From the NCBI GenBank assembly GCA_005885565.1, contig VAXK01000032.1:1-12284 (forward strand): a stretch of DNA of 12,284 bases. The letters run 5' to 3'. The notes beneath the pieces were generated by a model that did no database searches, had not been told where the DNA came from, and was given only the letters and a program-made list of their open reading frames with translations. This stretch comes from Actinomycetota bacterium. Its GTDB lineage: Bacteria > Actinomycetota > Thermoleophilia > Gaiellales > Gaiellaceae. Position 1 is the first letter of the stretch. Each line of letters opens with the position of its first letter. Shown one piece after another: positions 1 through 7,255 of the stretch. Both the position numbers and the translations under genes were made by a program.

Positions 1-259
1 CCGCGACGAGCTCGAGCGCCTCGGCGCCGACGTGCGGTTGACGCTCACGCGCGAGCAGCCGGAGGGCTGGACGGGCTACCGGCGCCGGATCGACGCCGAC
101 CTCCTCGCCGAGGTCGCCTGGCCGGCGGAGGAACGCCCGCTCGTCTACGTCTGCGGGCCGACCGCCTTCGTCGAGGTGGCGGCGAGCTCGCTCGTCGCGC
201 TCGGCCACGACGCGGCCCGGATCAAGACGGAGCGGTTCGGAGCCACCGGAGGACGGTGA
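1..259 (+). CDS. FAD/NAD(P)-binding oxidoreductase (ferredoxin-reductase-like), C-terminal part, 5' truncated by window
   Basis: The reading frame is already open at the left edge (first full codon at position 2) and stops with TGA at 257-259, so only about the last 85 residues are visible. They contain the closing motif of the ferredoxin-NADP reductase fold: a strand ending VYVCGPTAFVE, then a helix with LVALGH, then the terminal KTERFG segment. In this family the CGP loop contacts the nicotinamide side of the NAD(P) pocket and the terminal aromatic residue covers the flavin. The enzyme would pass electrons between NAD(P)H and a partner protein in the cytoplasm. Its stop overlaps the next start by one base (TGATG), so the two genes are probably translated together. 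From family knowledge, such reductases in actinomycetes often sit beside a molybdopterin sulfite-oxidase-like protein; that gene would be upstream and out of view. The FAD domain and substrate are not visible. Confidence 0.8.
   Translation, partial: RDELERLGADVRLTLTREQPEGWTGYRRRIDADLLAEVAWPAEERPLVYVCGPTAFVEVAASSLVALGHDAARIKTERFGATGGR
248..252 (+). promoter_or_regulatory. Ribosome binding site fixing the start of the zinc-ribbon gene
   Basis: GGAGG lies six bases before the ATG at 259. This favours that ATG over the GTG directly before it at 256, and it places initiation exactly on the stop of the upstream reductase. Confidence 0.7.
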
Positions 260-507
260 TGGACGCGCTCGACGGCAACGCGATCGCCGGCCTCCTCGTC
301 GAGGTCTTCGGCGCCGAGATGACGACCGCGACCGGCGTCTGCGGGAGCTGCGGCGCGAGCGGGCGCGTCGCCGAGCTCGTCGTCTACCTCGAGGCCCCGG
401 GCACCGTCGTCCGCTGCCGGAGCTGCGACAGCGTGCTGATGGTGCTCGTCACCGCGCGGGGCGTCACCTGCGTCGACCTGCAAGGCCTCGCCGACCTCGC
501 TCCGTAG
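259..507 (+). CDS. Small two-CxxC zinc-ribbon-like protein (DUF6510-like)
   Basis: This encodes an 82-residue cytoplasmic protein with no signal peptide or membrane segment. Two cysteine pairs, CGSC at residues 28-31 and CRSC at 53-56, are separated by a short beta-rich stretch, the layout of a zinc ribbon or rubredoxin-like knuckle. A fifth cysteine is at residue 71. The overall pattern (MDALDGNAIAG start, central CxxC pairs, C-terminal VTARGVTC) matches what I remember of the actinobacterial DUF6510 family, whose biochemical role is unknown. The ATG overlaps the stop of the reductase gene by one base and has a good ribosome binding site, so the two proteins are probably made together. A role as a metal-binding partner of the reductase is inference from coupling only. 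The 63 bases after it lead into the next gene with no obvious terminator. Confidence 0.75.
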   Translation: MDALDGNAIAGLLVEVFGAEMTTATGVCGSCGASGRVAELVVYLEAPGTVVRCRSCDSVLMVLVTARGVTCVDLQGLADLAP

Positions 508-558
508 CGAGGTTTGGCCGCCGCGCTCCTGCGGAACGCGATCTTTCGGAGCGGAGAG

Positions 559-565
559 AAAGGAG
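559..565 (+). promoter_or_regulatory. Strong ribosome binding site for the TPP-enzyme gene
   Basis: AAAGGAG ends five bases before GTG at 571. This selects that GTG over an upstream in-frame TTG at 514, which has no comparable site and would add a non-conserved 19-residue leader. The same AAAGGAG core recurs before the cupin gene and before the small membrane protein gene at 10258. Confidence 0.75.
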
Positions 566-570
566 TCACT

Positions 571-2367
571 GTGGCGGAGCTCGTCGCGGACTACGTCCTG
601 AAGCGCCTCGGGGAGTGGGGCGTCAAGCGGATCTACGGCTATCCCGGCGACGGGATCAACGCCTTCCTGGGCGCGCTCGACCGCGCGCAGGACGAGGTGG
701 ACTTCATCCAGGTCCGCCACGAGGAGATGGCCGCCTTCATGGCCTGCGGCCACGCGAAGTTCACGGGCGAGGTCGGCGTCTGCATGGCCACCTCGGGTCC
801 CGGCGCGATCCACCTCCTGAACGGGCTCTACGACGCGAAGCTCGACCACCAGCCGGTCGTGGCGCTGATCGGCCAGCAGAAGCGGACGTCGCTCGGCGTC
901 GACTACCAGCAGGAGGTCGACCTCCAGGTGCTCTTCAAGGACGTGTCCGCCTACGTGCAGTACTGCATGGAGCCGGCGCAGGCGCGGCAGCTCGTCGACC
1001 GGGCGATGCGGATCGCGACCGACGAGCGGGTCGTCTGCACGATCGTCTTCCCCGGCGACGTGCAGGAGGAGAAGGCCGTCGAGTCGCCGCCGCGGACGCA
1101 CGGCTCGGTGTACTCGAGCGTCGGCTACGCGCGACCGCGGATCATCCCGCCCGACACCGAGCTCGACCGCGCCGCGGAGGTCCTGAACGGCGCGGAGAAG
1201 GTTGCGATGCTCGTCGGCCAGGGCGCGCTCGGCGCCTCGCAGGAGGTGGAGCAGACCGCGGACCTCCTCGGCGCCGGCGTCGCGAAGGCGCTCCTCGGCC
1301 GGACTGTGCTCCCCGACGACCTGCCGTTCGTGACGGGGCCCATCGGTCTCCTCGGCTCGACGGCGAGCTACGACATGATGGAGAGCTGCGACGCGCTGCT
1401 CATGGTCGGGACGAGCTTCCCGTACGCCGAGTGGTTGCCCAAGGAAGGGCAGGCCAAGTGCGTCGAGATCGACATCAAGGCGAGCATGATCGGCATCCGC
1501 TATCCGGTCGACGTCTTCCTGATCGGCGACGCGAAGGAGACGCTCACCGAGCTGAACGGACGGCTCAAGCGCAAGGAGGACCGCGCCTGGCGCGAGACGA
1601 TCGAGGAGAACGTCCGCGAGTGGTGGCGGATCAACGAGGACCGGGCGATGCAGGACGCCGACCCGATGAATCCGCAGCGCGTCGTCCACGAGCTGTCGCA
1701 GCGGCTGCCCGACGACGCGATCGTCACCGCCGACTCCGGCTCCTCGACGAACTGGTGGGCGCGGCAGCTCAAGCTGCGGCGCGGGAACATGGCCTCGCTC
1801 TCGGGCACGCTCGCGACGATGGGGCCCGGCGTGCCGTACGCGATCGCGGCCAAGTTCGCCTACCCGGAGCGGCCGGTGATCGCCTTCGTCGGCGACGGCG
1901 CCTTCCAGATGAACGGCATGAACGAGCTCCTCACGGTCAAGCGCTACCACGAGCGCTGGCCCGACCAGCGGCTCGTGATCTGCGTCTTCAACAACCAGGA
2001 CCTGAACCAGGTGACCTGGGAGCAGCGCGTGCTCTCGGGCGACCCGAAGTACCCCGGCACGCAGTGGCTGCCGGACTTCCCGTACGCGCGCTACGCCGAG
2101 CTCGCCGGCTTCAAGGGCATCTACTGCGAGAACGGCGACCAGGTCGGCGACGCGTGGCAGGAGGCGCTCTCGGCCGACCGGCCCGTCGTCCTCGAGGTGA
2201 AGGTCGACCCGGAGATCCCGCCGCTCCCGCCGCACATCCGGATGGAGCAGGCGAAGAAGATGGCCGAAGCCATGGTGAAGGGCGACCCGGAGCGGATGGG
2301 CGTGATGGAGAAGTCGCTGCTCGGCAAGCTCGAGGAGCTCAAGGAATCGCTCCCCGGCCGGAAGTGA
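571..2367 (+). CDS. Thiamine pyrophosphate-dependent enzyme, pyruvate oxidase / acetolactate synthase-like (YdaP/PoxB-type)
   Basis: This encodes 598 residues with the three-domain plan of the 2-keto-acid TPP family. The N-terminal Pyr domain (about 1-170) has YGYPGDGIN at 22-30 and the catalytic glutamate in RHEE (E51). The central FAD/nucleotide-type domain (about 190-330) ends with the IGIRYPVDV and LIGDAKETL segments typical of pyruvate-oxidase-like members. The C-terminal PP domain carries the TPP/Mg motif GDG at 441-443 closed by NN at 474-475. The length is normal. The family decarboxylates pyruvate or other 2-keto acids and passes electrons to FAD and then oxygen or quinone. The C-terminus ends in a lysine-rich helical tail (about 558-598). 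In E. coli PoxB the tail is a membrane-binding switch; any similar role here is inference. No signal peptide is seen. It is the probable first gene of the operon and its TGA overlaps the next GTG by four bases. The true substrate is unknown, and acetolactate synthase activity is less likely because no small subunit is nearby. Confidence 0.88.
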   Translation: MAELVADYVLKRLGEWGVKRIYGYPGDGINAFLGALDRAQDEVDFIQVRHEEMAAFMACGHAKFTGEVGVCMATSGPGAIHLLNGLYDAKLDHQPVVALIGQQKRTSLGVDYQQEVDLQVLFKDVSAYVQYCMEPAQARQLVDRAMRIATDERVVCTIVFPGDVQEEKAVESPPRTHGSVYSSVGYARPRIIPPDTELDRAAEVLNGAEKVAMLVGQGALGASQEVEQTADLLGAGVAKALLGRTVLPDDLPFVTGPIGLLGSTASYDMMESCDALLMVGTSFPYAEWLPKEGQAKCVEIDIKASMIGIRYPVDVFLIGDAKETLTELNGRLKRKEDRAWRETIEENVREWWRINEDRAMQDADPMNPQRVVHELSQRLPDDAIVTADSGSSTNWWARQLKLRRGNMASLSGTLATMGPGVPYAIAAKFAYPERPVIAFVGDGAFQMNGMNELLTVKRYHERWPDQRLVICVFNNQDLNQVTWEQRVLSGDPKYPGTQWLPDFPYARYAELAGFKGIYCENGDQVGDAWQEALSADRPVVLEVKVDPEIPPLPPHIRMEQAKKMAEAMVKGDPERMGVMEKSLLGKLEELKESLPGRK

Positions 2368-3467
2368 TCGCGGTCTACCGTCTCGGCGTCGAGGTCGAGT
2401 CGCTCGCCGTCTCGGCGTACACGATCCCGACGGACGAGCCCGAGTCGGACGGGACGCTCGAGTGGGACTCGACGACGATCGTCGTCGTCGAGGCGCAGGG
2501 CGGCGGCGAGACCGGGCTCGGGTACACGTACGGGCCAAAGGCGGTCGGCGCGGTCGTGGAGGAGCTGCTCGCCGACGTCGTACGCGGGACGGATGCCGGC
2601 GCTCCCGCCGCTGTGTGGCCCGAGCTCGGGGCGCGGCTGCGGAACGCCGGCCGGCCCGGCATGGGCTTCATGGCCGTGGCCGCCGTGGACACGGCGCTCT
2701 GGGACCTGAAGGCGCGGCTCCTCGACCTGCCGCTCGTCGACGTGCTGCCGCGCGCGCACGACGAGGTGCCGATCTACGGGAGCGGCGGCTTCTGCTCGTA
2801 CTCGCTCGAGCGGCTCGCGGAGCAGCTCGGCGGCTGGGTGCAGGAGGGAATCCCGCGCGTGAAGATGAAGCTCGGCCGGCGGCCCGAGGAGGATCCGGCG
2901 CGGCTCGACGCGGTGCGCGAGGCGATCGGCCCGGAGACGGAGCTCTACGTCGACGCGAACGGCGCCTTCTCGCGCAAGCAGGCGCTCGCGTGGGCGGAGC
3001 GCTACGCGCGGGAGTGGGACGTGCGCTGGTTCGAGGAGCCGGTCAGCTCGGCGGACTTCGAGGGCCTGCGGCTCCTCCGCAAGCGCGCGCCCGCCGGTCT
3101 CGAGATCGCGGCCGGCGAGTACGCCTACGTGCCGGCCGACTTCCGCAACCTGCTCGGCTGCGTCGACTGCCTCCAGGCCGACGTCACGCGCTGCGGCGGG
3201 ATCACCGGCCTTCTCTCCGCGAGCGGCCTGGCGGCTGCTCACGGACTGGAGATCTCCGGACATTGTGCGCCGCAGATCAGCGCGCACGCCCTGTGCGCAG
3301 TGGCCGATCTCCGCCACCTCGAGTACTTCCACGACCACGTGCGCGTCGAGCGGATGCTCTTCGACGGCACGCTCGAGCCGGAGGACGGCCGTCTGCGGCC
3401 CGACCGTTCCCGGCCCGGCCACGGCCTCGAGCCCAAGCGCGCCGACGCGGAGCGGTGGGCGGCGTGA
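2364..3467 (+). CDS. Mandelate racemase / muconate lactonizing enzyme family protein (enolase superfamily)
   Basis: This encodes 367 residues. The start GTG lies inside GTGA, overlapping the TPP-enzyme stop by four bases; there is no clear ribosome binding site, as expected for coupling. The N-terminal capping domain (about 1-130) is followed by the (beta/alpha)7-beta barrel. Visible active-site residues match the mandelate racemase subgroup: KMK at 167-169 (K169 as acid/base), metal ligands D197 (YVDANG), E224 (WFEEP) and E252 (GEY), the D273/H300 dyad partners (QADVT and SGH), and E320 at the end of the eighth strand. Family members abstract a proton alpha to a carboxylate and act as racemases, cycloisomerases or sugar-acid dehydratases. 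With a gluconate-dehydrogenase-like pair downstream and a 2-keto-acid enzyme upstream, dehydration of an aldonic acid to a 2-keto-3-deoxy acid is an attractive inference, but the substrate cannot be read from sequence alone. Confidence 0.88.
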   Translation: MIAVYRLGVEVESLAVSAYTIPTDEPESDGTLEWDSTTIVVVEAQGGGETGLGYTYGPKAVGAVVEELLADVVRGTDAGAPAAVWPELGARLRNAGRPGMGFMAVAAVDTALWDLKARLLDLPLVDVLPRAHDEVPIYGSGGFCSYSLERLAEQLGGWVQEGIPRVKMKLGRRPEEDPARLDAVREAIGPETELYVDANGAFSRKQALAWAERYAREWDVRWFEEPVSSADFEGLRLLRKRAPAGLEIAAGEYAYVPADFRNLLGCVDCLQADVTRCGGITGLLSASGLAAAHGLEISGHCAPQISAHALCAVADLRHLEYFHDHVRVERMLFDGTLEPEDGRLRPDRSRPGHGLEPKRADAERWAA

Positions 3468-3886
3468 TCCGCAGGGTCGTCCGCAACCTCCGCCGCGGCC
3501 GCGCCCAGAAGCTGCTCTCGGCGGCGACGGCGTTCAGCGCGCCGCCGCTCGGGTTCGAGATCTACCTCGAGCACTACAAGGCGTCTTTCGGCGACAAGTG
3601 GATGTGGACGCCGATCTGGCTGACGCCGCCGCTGACGGCGGCCGGGATCGCCGGCGTCTTCTCCGCGCGGGCGGCCCGGACGGTGCTGCCGGCCGTGTCG
3701 GCGCTCTACTTCGTCGACGGCCTCGTGGGCATCGTCACGCATATCCGAGGCGTCCGCGCCAAGCCGGGCGGCTTCGGCGAGGCGACGTACAACCTCGTCA
3801 TGGGCCCGCCGCTCCTCGCGCCCGGGTCGCTCTGCATGGTCGGCGCCTTCGGCTTGGTCGCAGCGATCGTCAAGCGTGAGACCTGA
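3464..3886 (+). CDS. Small four-helix membrane protein, function unknown
   Basis: This encodes 140 residues. The start GTG at 3464 forms a GTGA overlap with the previous stop; another in-frame GTG nine bases upstream is possible. A basic N-terminus (residues 2-16, rich in Arg) is followed by probable membrane segments at about 17-38, 48-68, 72-94 and 109-136. The basic N-terminus predicts an inside start. The segment after helix 3 (GVRAKPGGFGEATYN) looks like a short loop. Only two histidines (H37, H93) are present, so it is not an obvious heme protein. I do not recognise a named family. Its place directly before the gluconate 2-dehydrogenase subunit 3-like gene, and its overlap with that gene, suggest it is a membrane anchor or partner for the GMC/subunit 3 enzyme. 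That is inference. Confidence 0.75.
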   Translation: MIRRVVRNLRRGRAQKLLSAATAFSAPPLGFEIYLEHYKASFGDKWMWTPIWLTPPLTAAGIAGVFSARAARTVLPAVSALYFVDGLVGIVTHIRGVRAKPGGFGEATYNLVMGPPLLAPGSLCMVGAFGLVAAIVKRET

Positions 3887-4541
3887 GCTACCGAGACAGC
3901 GCCGCGGCACGACGCCGCAGATGATCGGCCGCTACCCGGACTACGACGTCCTGGCCGAGGCCGGCCACTGGGACGAGGTCACGCGCAAGGTCGTCCTCGC
4001 CCGCGTCGAGAACCCGCCGCCGTTCCGGTTCTTCGACGAGCGCGAGCGCGAGACGGTGAAGGCCTTCTGCGACACGGTCACGGCGCAGGACGCCGAGCCG
4101 CGCATCCCCGTCGCGGCCTATATCGACGAGAAGCTGCACGACGGAAGCGGCGACGGCTACCGCTACTTCGACATGCCGGAGGACCCGGAGGTGTGGCGGC
4201 TCGTCGCCCGCGGGCTCGACGACGAGGCCCGCGCGCTCGGCGCAGCCTCTTTCGCGGAAGCCGGAGAGCCGACCCGCCTCGACATCTGCCGCCGCTTCTC
4301 GCAGGCCGAGCTGCACGGCGGTGCCTGGAGCGGGCTCAACGTCAGCCGCGCGTGGGCGCTCGTCCTCCGCCACGTCTGCGACGCCTTCTACGCGCACCCC
4401 TGGGCATGGAACGAGATCGGCTTCGGCGGGCCCGCCTACCCGCGCGGGTACTCCCGCTTCGGCAGCCCGCACATCGACAAGGCCGAGCGCGAGGAGTGGG
4501 AGGGCGAGCAGGCGTTCGCGGTCGACCCGGTGCGTCAGTGA
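3876..4541 (+). CDS. Gluconate 2-dehydrogenase subunit 3 family protein
   Basis: This encodes 221 residues from GTG 3876, which overlaps the previous gene by 11 bases. ATG 3921 would give 206 residues, and neither start has a clear ribosome binding site. The body matches the subunit 3 family: GRYPDYDVL, then WDEVTRKVVLARV, then FRFFDERERETVKAFCDTV leading into a helical domain, and near the end WNEIGFGGPAYPRGYSR followed by an acidic tail. In membrane-bound gluconate 2-dehydrogenase this subunit pairs with the GMC flavoprotein and carries a Tat signal for export. Here I see no twin-arginine signal with a hydrophobic core, so the complex is probably cytoplasmic. The GMC partner follows directly through a GTGA overlap. 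The cytochrome c subunit of classical gluconate dehydrogenase is absent from this window. The family assignment is fairly firm; the gluconate substrate is not implied. Confidence 0.82.
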   Translation: MRPELPRQRRGTTPQMIGRYPDYDVLAEAGHWDEVTRKVVLARVENPPPFRFFDERERETVKAFCDTVTAQDAEPRIPVAAYIDEKLHDGSGDGYRYFDMPEDPEVWRLVARGLDDEARALGAASFAEAGEPTRLDICRRFSQAELHGGAWSGLNVSRAWALVLRHVCDAFYAHPWAWNEIGFGGPAYPRGYSRFGSPHIDKAEREEWEGEQAFAVDPVRQ

Positions 4542-6114
4542 GCCTCCGGACGCTCTTCCGCAAGGGCGCCTTCGCGATGCCGGAGGAGAACGACTCGCCG
4601 TGGCTCCTCCACCCGCACGAGCGCGGCCTCCGGAACCTCGACCGGATGCGGCGCTACGGCAGGCAGGACGCCGTCGACCTCGTCGTCGTGGGCGCGGGCG
4701 CCGGCGGGATCACGCTGGCGCAGCGGCTTGCGCGCGCGGGGTGGAGGGTCGTGATCCTGGAGAAGGGGCCGTTCTGGGACCCGGACCGCGACTGGGTCTC
4801 CGACGAGAAGGCCTCGGCCCCGATCTACTGGACGGACACGCGCGTCGTCGGGGGAAACGACCCGATCGAGATGGGCAAGAACAACTCGGGGATCGGCGTC
4901 GGCGGGTCGATGACGCACTTCGCCGGCTACACGCCGCGCTTCCATCCCTCCGACTTCGAGGTCCGCACGCGCGACGGGGTCGGCGCCGACTGGCCGATCT
5001 CCTACTGGGACCTGAAGCCCTCCTTCGAGCGGCTCGAGCGCGAGCTGCCCGTGGCCGGGCAGGACTGGCCGTGGGGCGACCCGCACTCCTACCCGCACGG
5101 GCCGCATCCGGTCACGGGCGCGGCGTCGCTTGCCTGGGAGGGAGCGCGGAAGCACGGGATCGAGATGCGCGTCGGACCGGTGGCGATCACGAACGGCAAG
5201 TTCGGGAACCGCCCGCACTGCATCTACCGCGGCTTCTGCCTCCAGGGCTGCAAGGTGAACGCGAAGGCGAGCCCGCTGATCACGCACCTCCCCGACGCGA
5301 TCGAGCACGGCGTCGAGGTGCGGGCGGAGTCGATGGTCATGCGCGTCGAGGTCGACGACTCGAGCGGTACGCGATCGAGACGCCGCGGCTGCTCTTGCAC
5401 TCGACGAGCCGCCGCTTCCCGAACGGGCTCGCGAACGGAAGCGACCACGTCGGCCGCTACGTCATGGTGCAGGGCGCGACGCAGGTCGCCGCCCGCTTCC
5501 CCTACGAGCTGCGGATGTACAAGGCGCCGCCGCCGGAGATCTCGTCCGAGCAGTTCTACGAGACCGACGAGGCGCGGGGCTTCGCGCGCGGCTTCTCGAT
5601 CCAGACGATCTCGCCGCTCCCGATCGGCTGGGCCGAGCACGTGACCGCCGAGGGGCACTGGGGACAGTCCCTCCGCGAGTACATGCGCGACTACAACCAC
5701 TGGAGCGTCCTCGGCATCCTCTCCGAACTCCTGCCGGAGGCCGAGAACCGGGTCACGCTTGCGGGAGAGACCGACGCGAACGGGATGCCCGTCGCGACGT
5801 TCAGCTACAGCCTCTGCGAGAACGACAAGGCGAACATCGCCTTCGGGACGAAGATCCTCGAGGAGATCTGGGACGGCGCCGAGGCGCAGGAGACGCTGAA
5901 GATCGACCGGTACGCGCACCTCGTCGGCGGCTGCCGGATGGGCTTCGGTCCCGAGGACTCGGTCGTCGACTCCCGCCACCGGTCGTGGGAGGTGCCGAAC
6001 CTGCTCGTCTGCGACGGCAGCGTCTTCCCGACGCAAGGCGCCGCGAACCCTGCGCTCGTCATCATGGCGCTCGCCGACCGGCTCGCCGGTCTGTTGAAGG
6101 CAAAGCGGGTATGA
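4538..6114 (+). pseudogene. GMC family oxidoreductase (gluconate 2-dehydrogenase flavoprotein-like), frameshifted with internal deletion
   Basis: The start GTG 4538 overlaps the subunit 3 stop (GTGA); an in-frame ATG at 4577 is an alternative. The first part, read in the frame of 4538 up to about 5360, has the FAD Rossmann motif GAGAGG at residues 52-57, NNSGIGVGGSMTHFAGY, GADWPISYWDLKP and the cysteine-bearing HCIYRGFCLQGCKVNAK. After VMRVEVDDSSG the homologous protein continues in a different frame (codon phase of 5368) with YAIETPRLLL and runs on to the end. There it shows YAHLVGGCRMG and the C-terminal DGSVFPTQGAANPAL with the conserved catalytic-region Asn. Family members have roughly 25-30 residues at the junction, including the beta hairpin and an AVAG-type FAD-contacting strand. 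So a deletion whose length is 1 mod 3 (about 75-90 bases, estimated from memory of homologs) has probably occurred. Read literally, the first frame ends at 5644 in arginine-rich missense sequence. It is either a real pseudogene or an assembly error; the intact downstream half argues for a recent event or an artefact. Confidence 0.8.
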
Positions 6115-6608
6115 GCGACAAGCTCTCGAGCCCGCGCGACCTCTTCCTCCAGCTGCTGGGGCAGATGCTGTGGGTCGAGCGGATGCTCGTCTTCGAGGTG
6201 CTGCCGACGCTCCGGAAGCAGGTGCGGAGCGAATCGCTCGTCGCCGCGGTCGAGGAGCACCTGGCGCAGACGCACGGCCACGTCGCCCGTGTCGAGGAAG
6301 CGTTCCGCGCGCTCGGCGCCGAGCCCGCGTCGGCCCGCAGCGCGCCGGCTGCGGCGCTCGCGGCGGAACACGGGGAGGTGGTGGCGAAGATCGCGGAGCC
6401 GCGGCTCGCCGACCTCTTCCACGCGGGCGCGGCGATCCAGACGGAGCACCTCGAGCTCGCGGGCTACGAGGTGCTGATCGAGCTGGCACGAGCCCTCGGC
6501 CGGGAGGAGGTGGTCGGGTCGCTGGCCCAGAACCGCGACGAGGAGGCGCAGGCGCTCGAGCGACTTCGCGAAGTTGCGGGCCGCCTCCGGGACGAGCTCT
6601 CTGCTTGA
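6111..6608 (+). CDS. DUF892 / YciE-YciF-type ferritin-like protein
   Basis: This encodes 165 residues. The ATG at 6111 overlaps the GMC stop (ATGA), with GAAGG about ten bases upstream. The protein is almost entirely helical and fits the four-helix DUF892 ferritin-like plan. The first helix has WVERML, the second EEHLAQTHGHVARVEEAF, the third AIQTEHLELAGYEVL and the fourth NRDEEAQALERL. Paired Glu and His residues spaced for a dinuclear metal site recur in these helices. From family knowledge, DUF892 proteins are stress-associated and structurally related to ferritins and rubrerythrins, but their activity is not established. The protein is soluble and cytoplasmic. Its coupling to a flavoprotein oxidase-type gene suggests peroxide or iron protection for the operon's redox chemistry, which is inference. 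Confidence 0.82.
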   Translation: MSDKLSSPRDLFLQLLGQMLWVERMLVFEVLPTLRKQVRSESLVAAVEEHLAQTHGHVARVEEAFRALGAEPASARSAPAAALAAEHGEVVAKIAEPRLADLFHAGAAIQTEHLELAGYEVLIELARALGREEVVGSLAQNRDEEAQALERLREVAGRLRDELSA

Positions 6609-6616
6609 CTGGGCGG

Positions 6617-7210
6617 ATGTCGAGGCGGCTCTTCCGCGGCGGAAGCGAGGCGAACGAGCAGCTGACCGCGCTCGTCGCGACGCTCCTGGTGGTGCTCCTT
6701 GCGATCGAGGGAGCGACGCTGCTCCGGATCACGTCACTCCTGACGGTGCACGCGTTCGTCGGGATGCTCCTGATCCCGGTCGTCGCCCTCAAGCTCGCGA
6801 GCACCGGCTGGCGGATGCTCCGGTACTACCTCCGTGCAGAGGAGTACGTCCGGCGGGGGCCGCCGCACGTCGTGCTGCGCATGCTCGTCGCGCCGGTCGT
6901 CGTCGCCTCGACCGTCGTCGTGTTCGCGACCGGCGTCGCCCTGCTCGCGCTCGACCGCACCCAGGGCCCGATCGTCGGCCTGCACAAGGCGAGCTTCGTC
7001 GTCTGGGTCGTCGCCGTAGGGTTGCACGTCCTCACGCGTGCGCCGACGCTTCTCCGCGCTCTCGGGCGCCGAGTGCCGGGGCTGGCGCTCCGCGCAAGCC
7101 TCGTGGGAAGCGTGCTCGCCGCCGGGCTCGTGCTCGCGACGCTCACGCTGCCCGCCGCGGACCACCTGCAGGACACGACGTCCGCGCACGTCGGCATCGA
7201 CGCCCGCTGA
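6617..7210 (+). CDS. Five-helix membrane protein with cytochrome b-like histidines
   Basis: This encodes 197 residues from ATG 6617, eight bases after the DUF892 stop. No strong ribosome binding site is seen. Probable membrane helices lie at about 17-36, 41-62, 87-111, 120-142 and 158-180. The helix-embedded histidines are H45 in helix 2 and H123 plus H137 in helix 4. The 14-residue spacing of the last two (GLHKASFVVW then VGLHVL) is what is seen for heme ligands on one helix of di-heme b-type cytochromes, and H45 is a candidate partner on a second helix. H84 lies before helix 3 and could be a further ligand. I do not recognise a specific named family; cytochrome b561-like or DUF4405-like membrane cytochromes are the closest in style. 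In this operon it could carry electrons from the flavoprotein to the quinone pool. Heme binding is inferred from histidine placement. Confidence 0.7.
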   Translation: MSRRLFRGGSEANEQLTALVATLLVVLLAIEGATLLRITSLLTVHAFVGMLLIPVVALKLASTGWRMLRYYLRAEEYVRRGPPHVVLRMLVAPVVVASTVVVFATGVALLALDRTQGPIVGLHKASFVVWVVAVGLHVLTRAPTLLRALGRRVPGLALRASLVGSVLAAGLVLATLTLPAADHLQDTTSAHVGIDAR

Positions 7211-7242
7211 TCCCCTACGGACGGGCCAGCGCCAGGACAACG

Positions 7243-7249
7243 AAAGGAG
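7243..7249 (+). promoter_or_regulatory. Strong ribosome binding site for the cupin gene
   Basis: AAAGGAG lies six bases before GTG 7256 and decides this start. The 45-base gap (7211-7255) from the previous gene shows no clear promoter or terminator, so the cupin gene is probably read from the upstream operon but initiated independently. Confidence 0.7.
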
Positions 7250-7255
7250 AGGAAC

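Noticed and set aside
615..2363. Frame-3 open region upstream of the enolase-superfamily protein, suggesting a 950-residue fusion
   Set aside because: Before 2364 the translation is arginine/alanine-rich nonsense overlapping the TPP enzyme; the GTGA overlap gives a clean start at 2364.
2470..2487. 18-base perfect palindrome CGACGACGA/TCGTCGTCG
   Set aside because: It lies inside the enolase-superfamily gene and arises from a run of GAC, ACG and GTC codons. There is no intergenic context and no second copy, unlike the 10126 site.
145..2538. Long minus-strand open frame of 797 codons opposite the TPP-enzyme gene
   Set aside because: It is a shadow of high-GC coding on the plus strand: arginine/leucine/valine-rich with no recognisable domain, and fully opposite well-supported genes.
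5340..5380. Programmed ribosomal frameshift in the GMC gene
   Set aside because: No slippery heptamer or clear downstream structure is seen, and a frameshift alone would not explain the missing 25-30 family residues.
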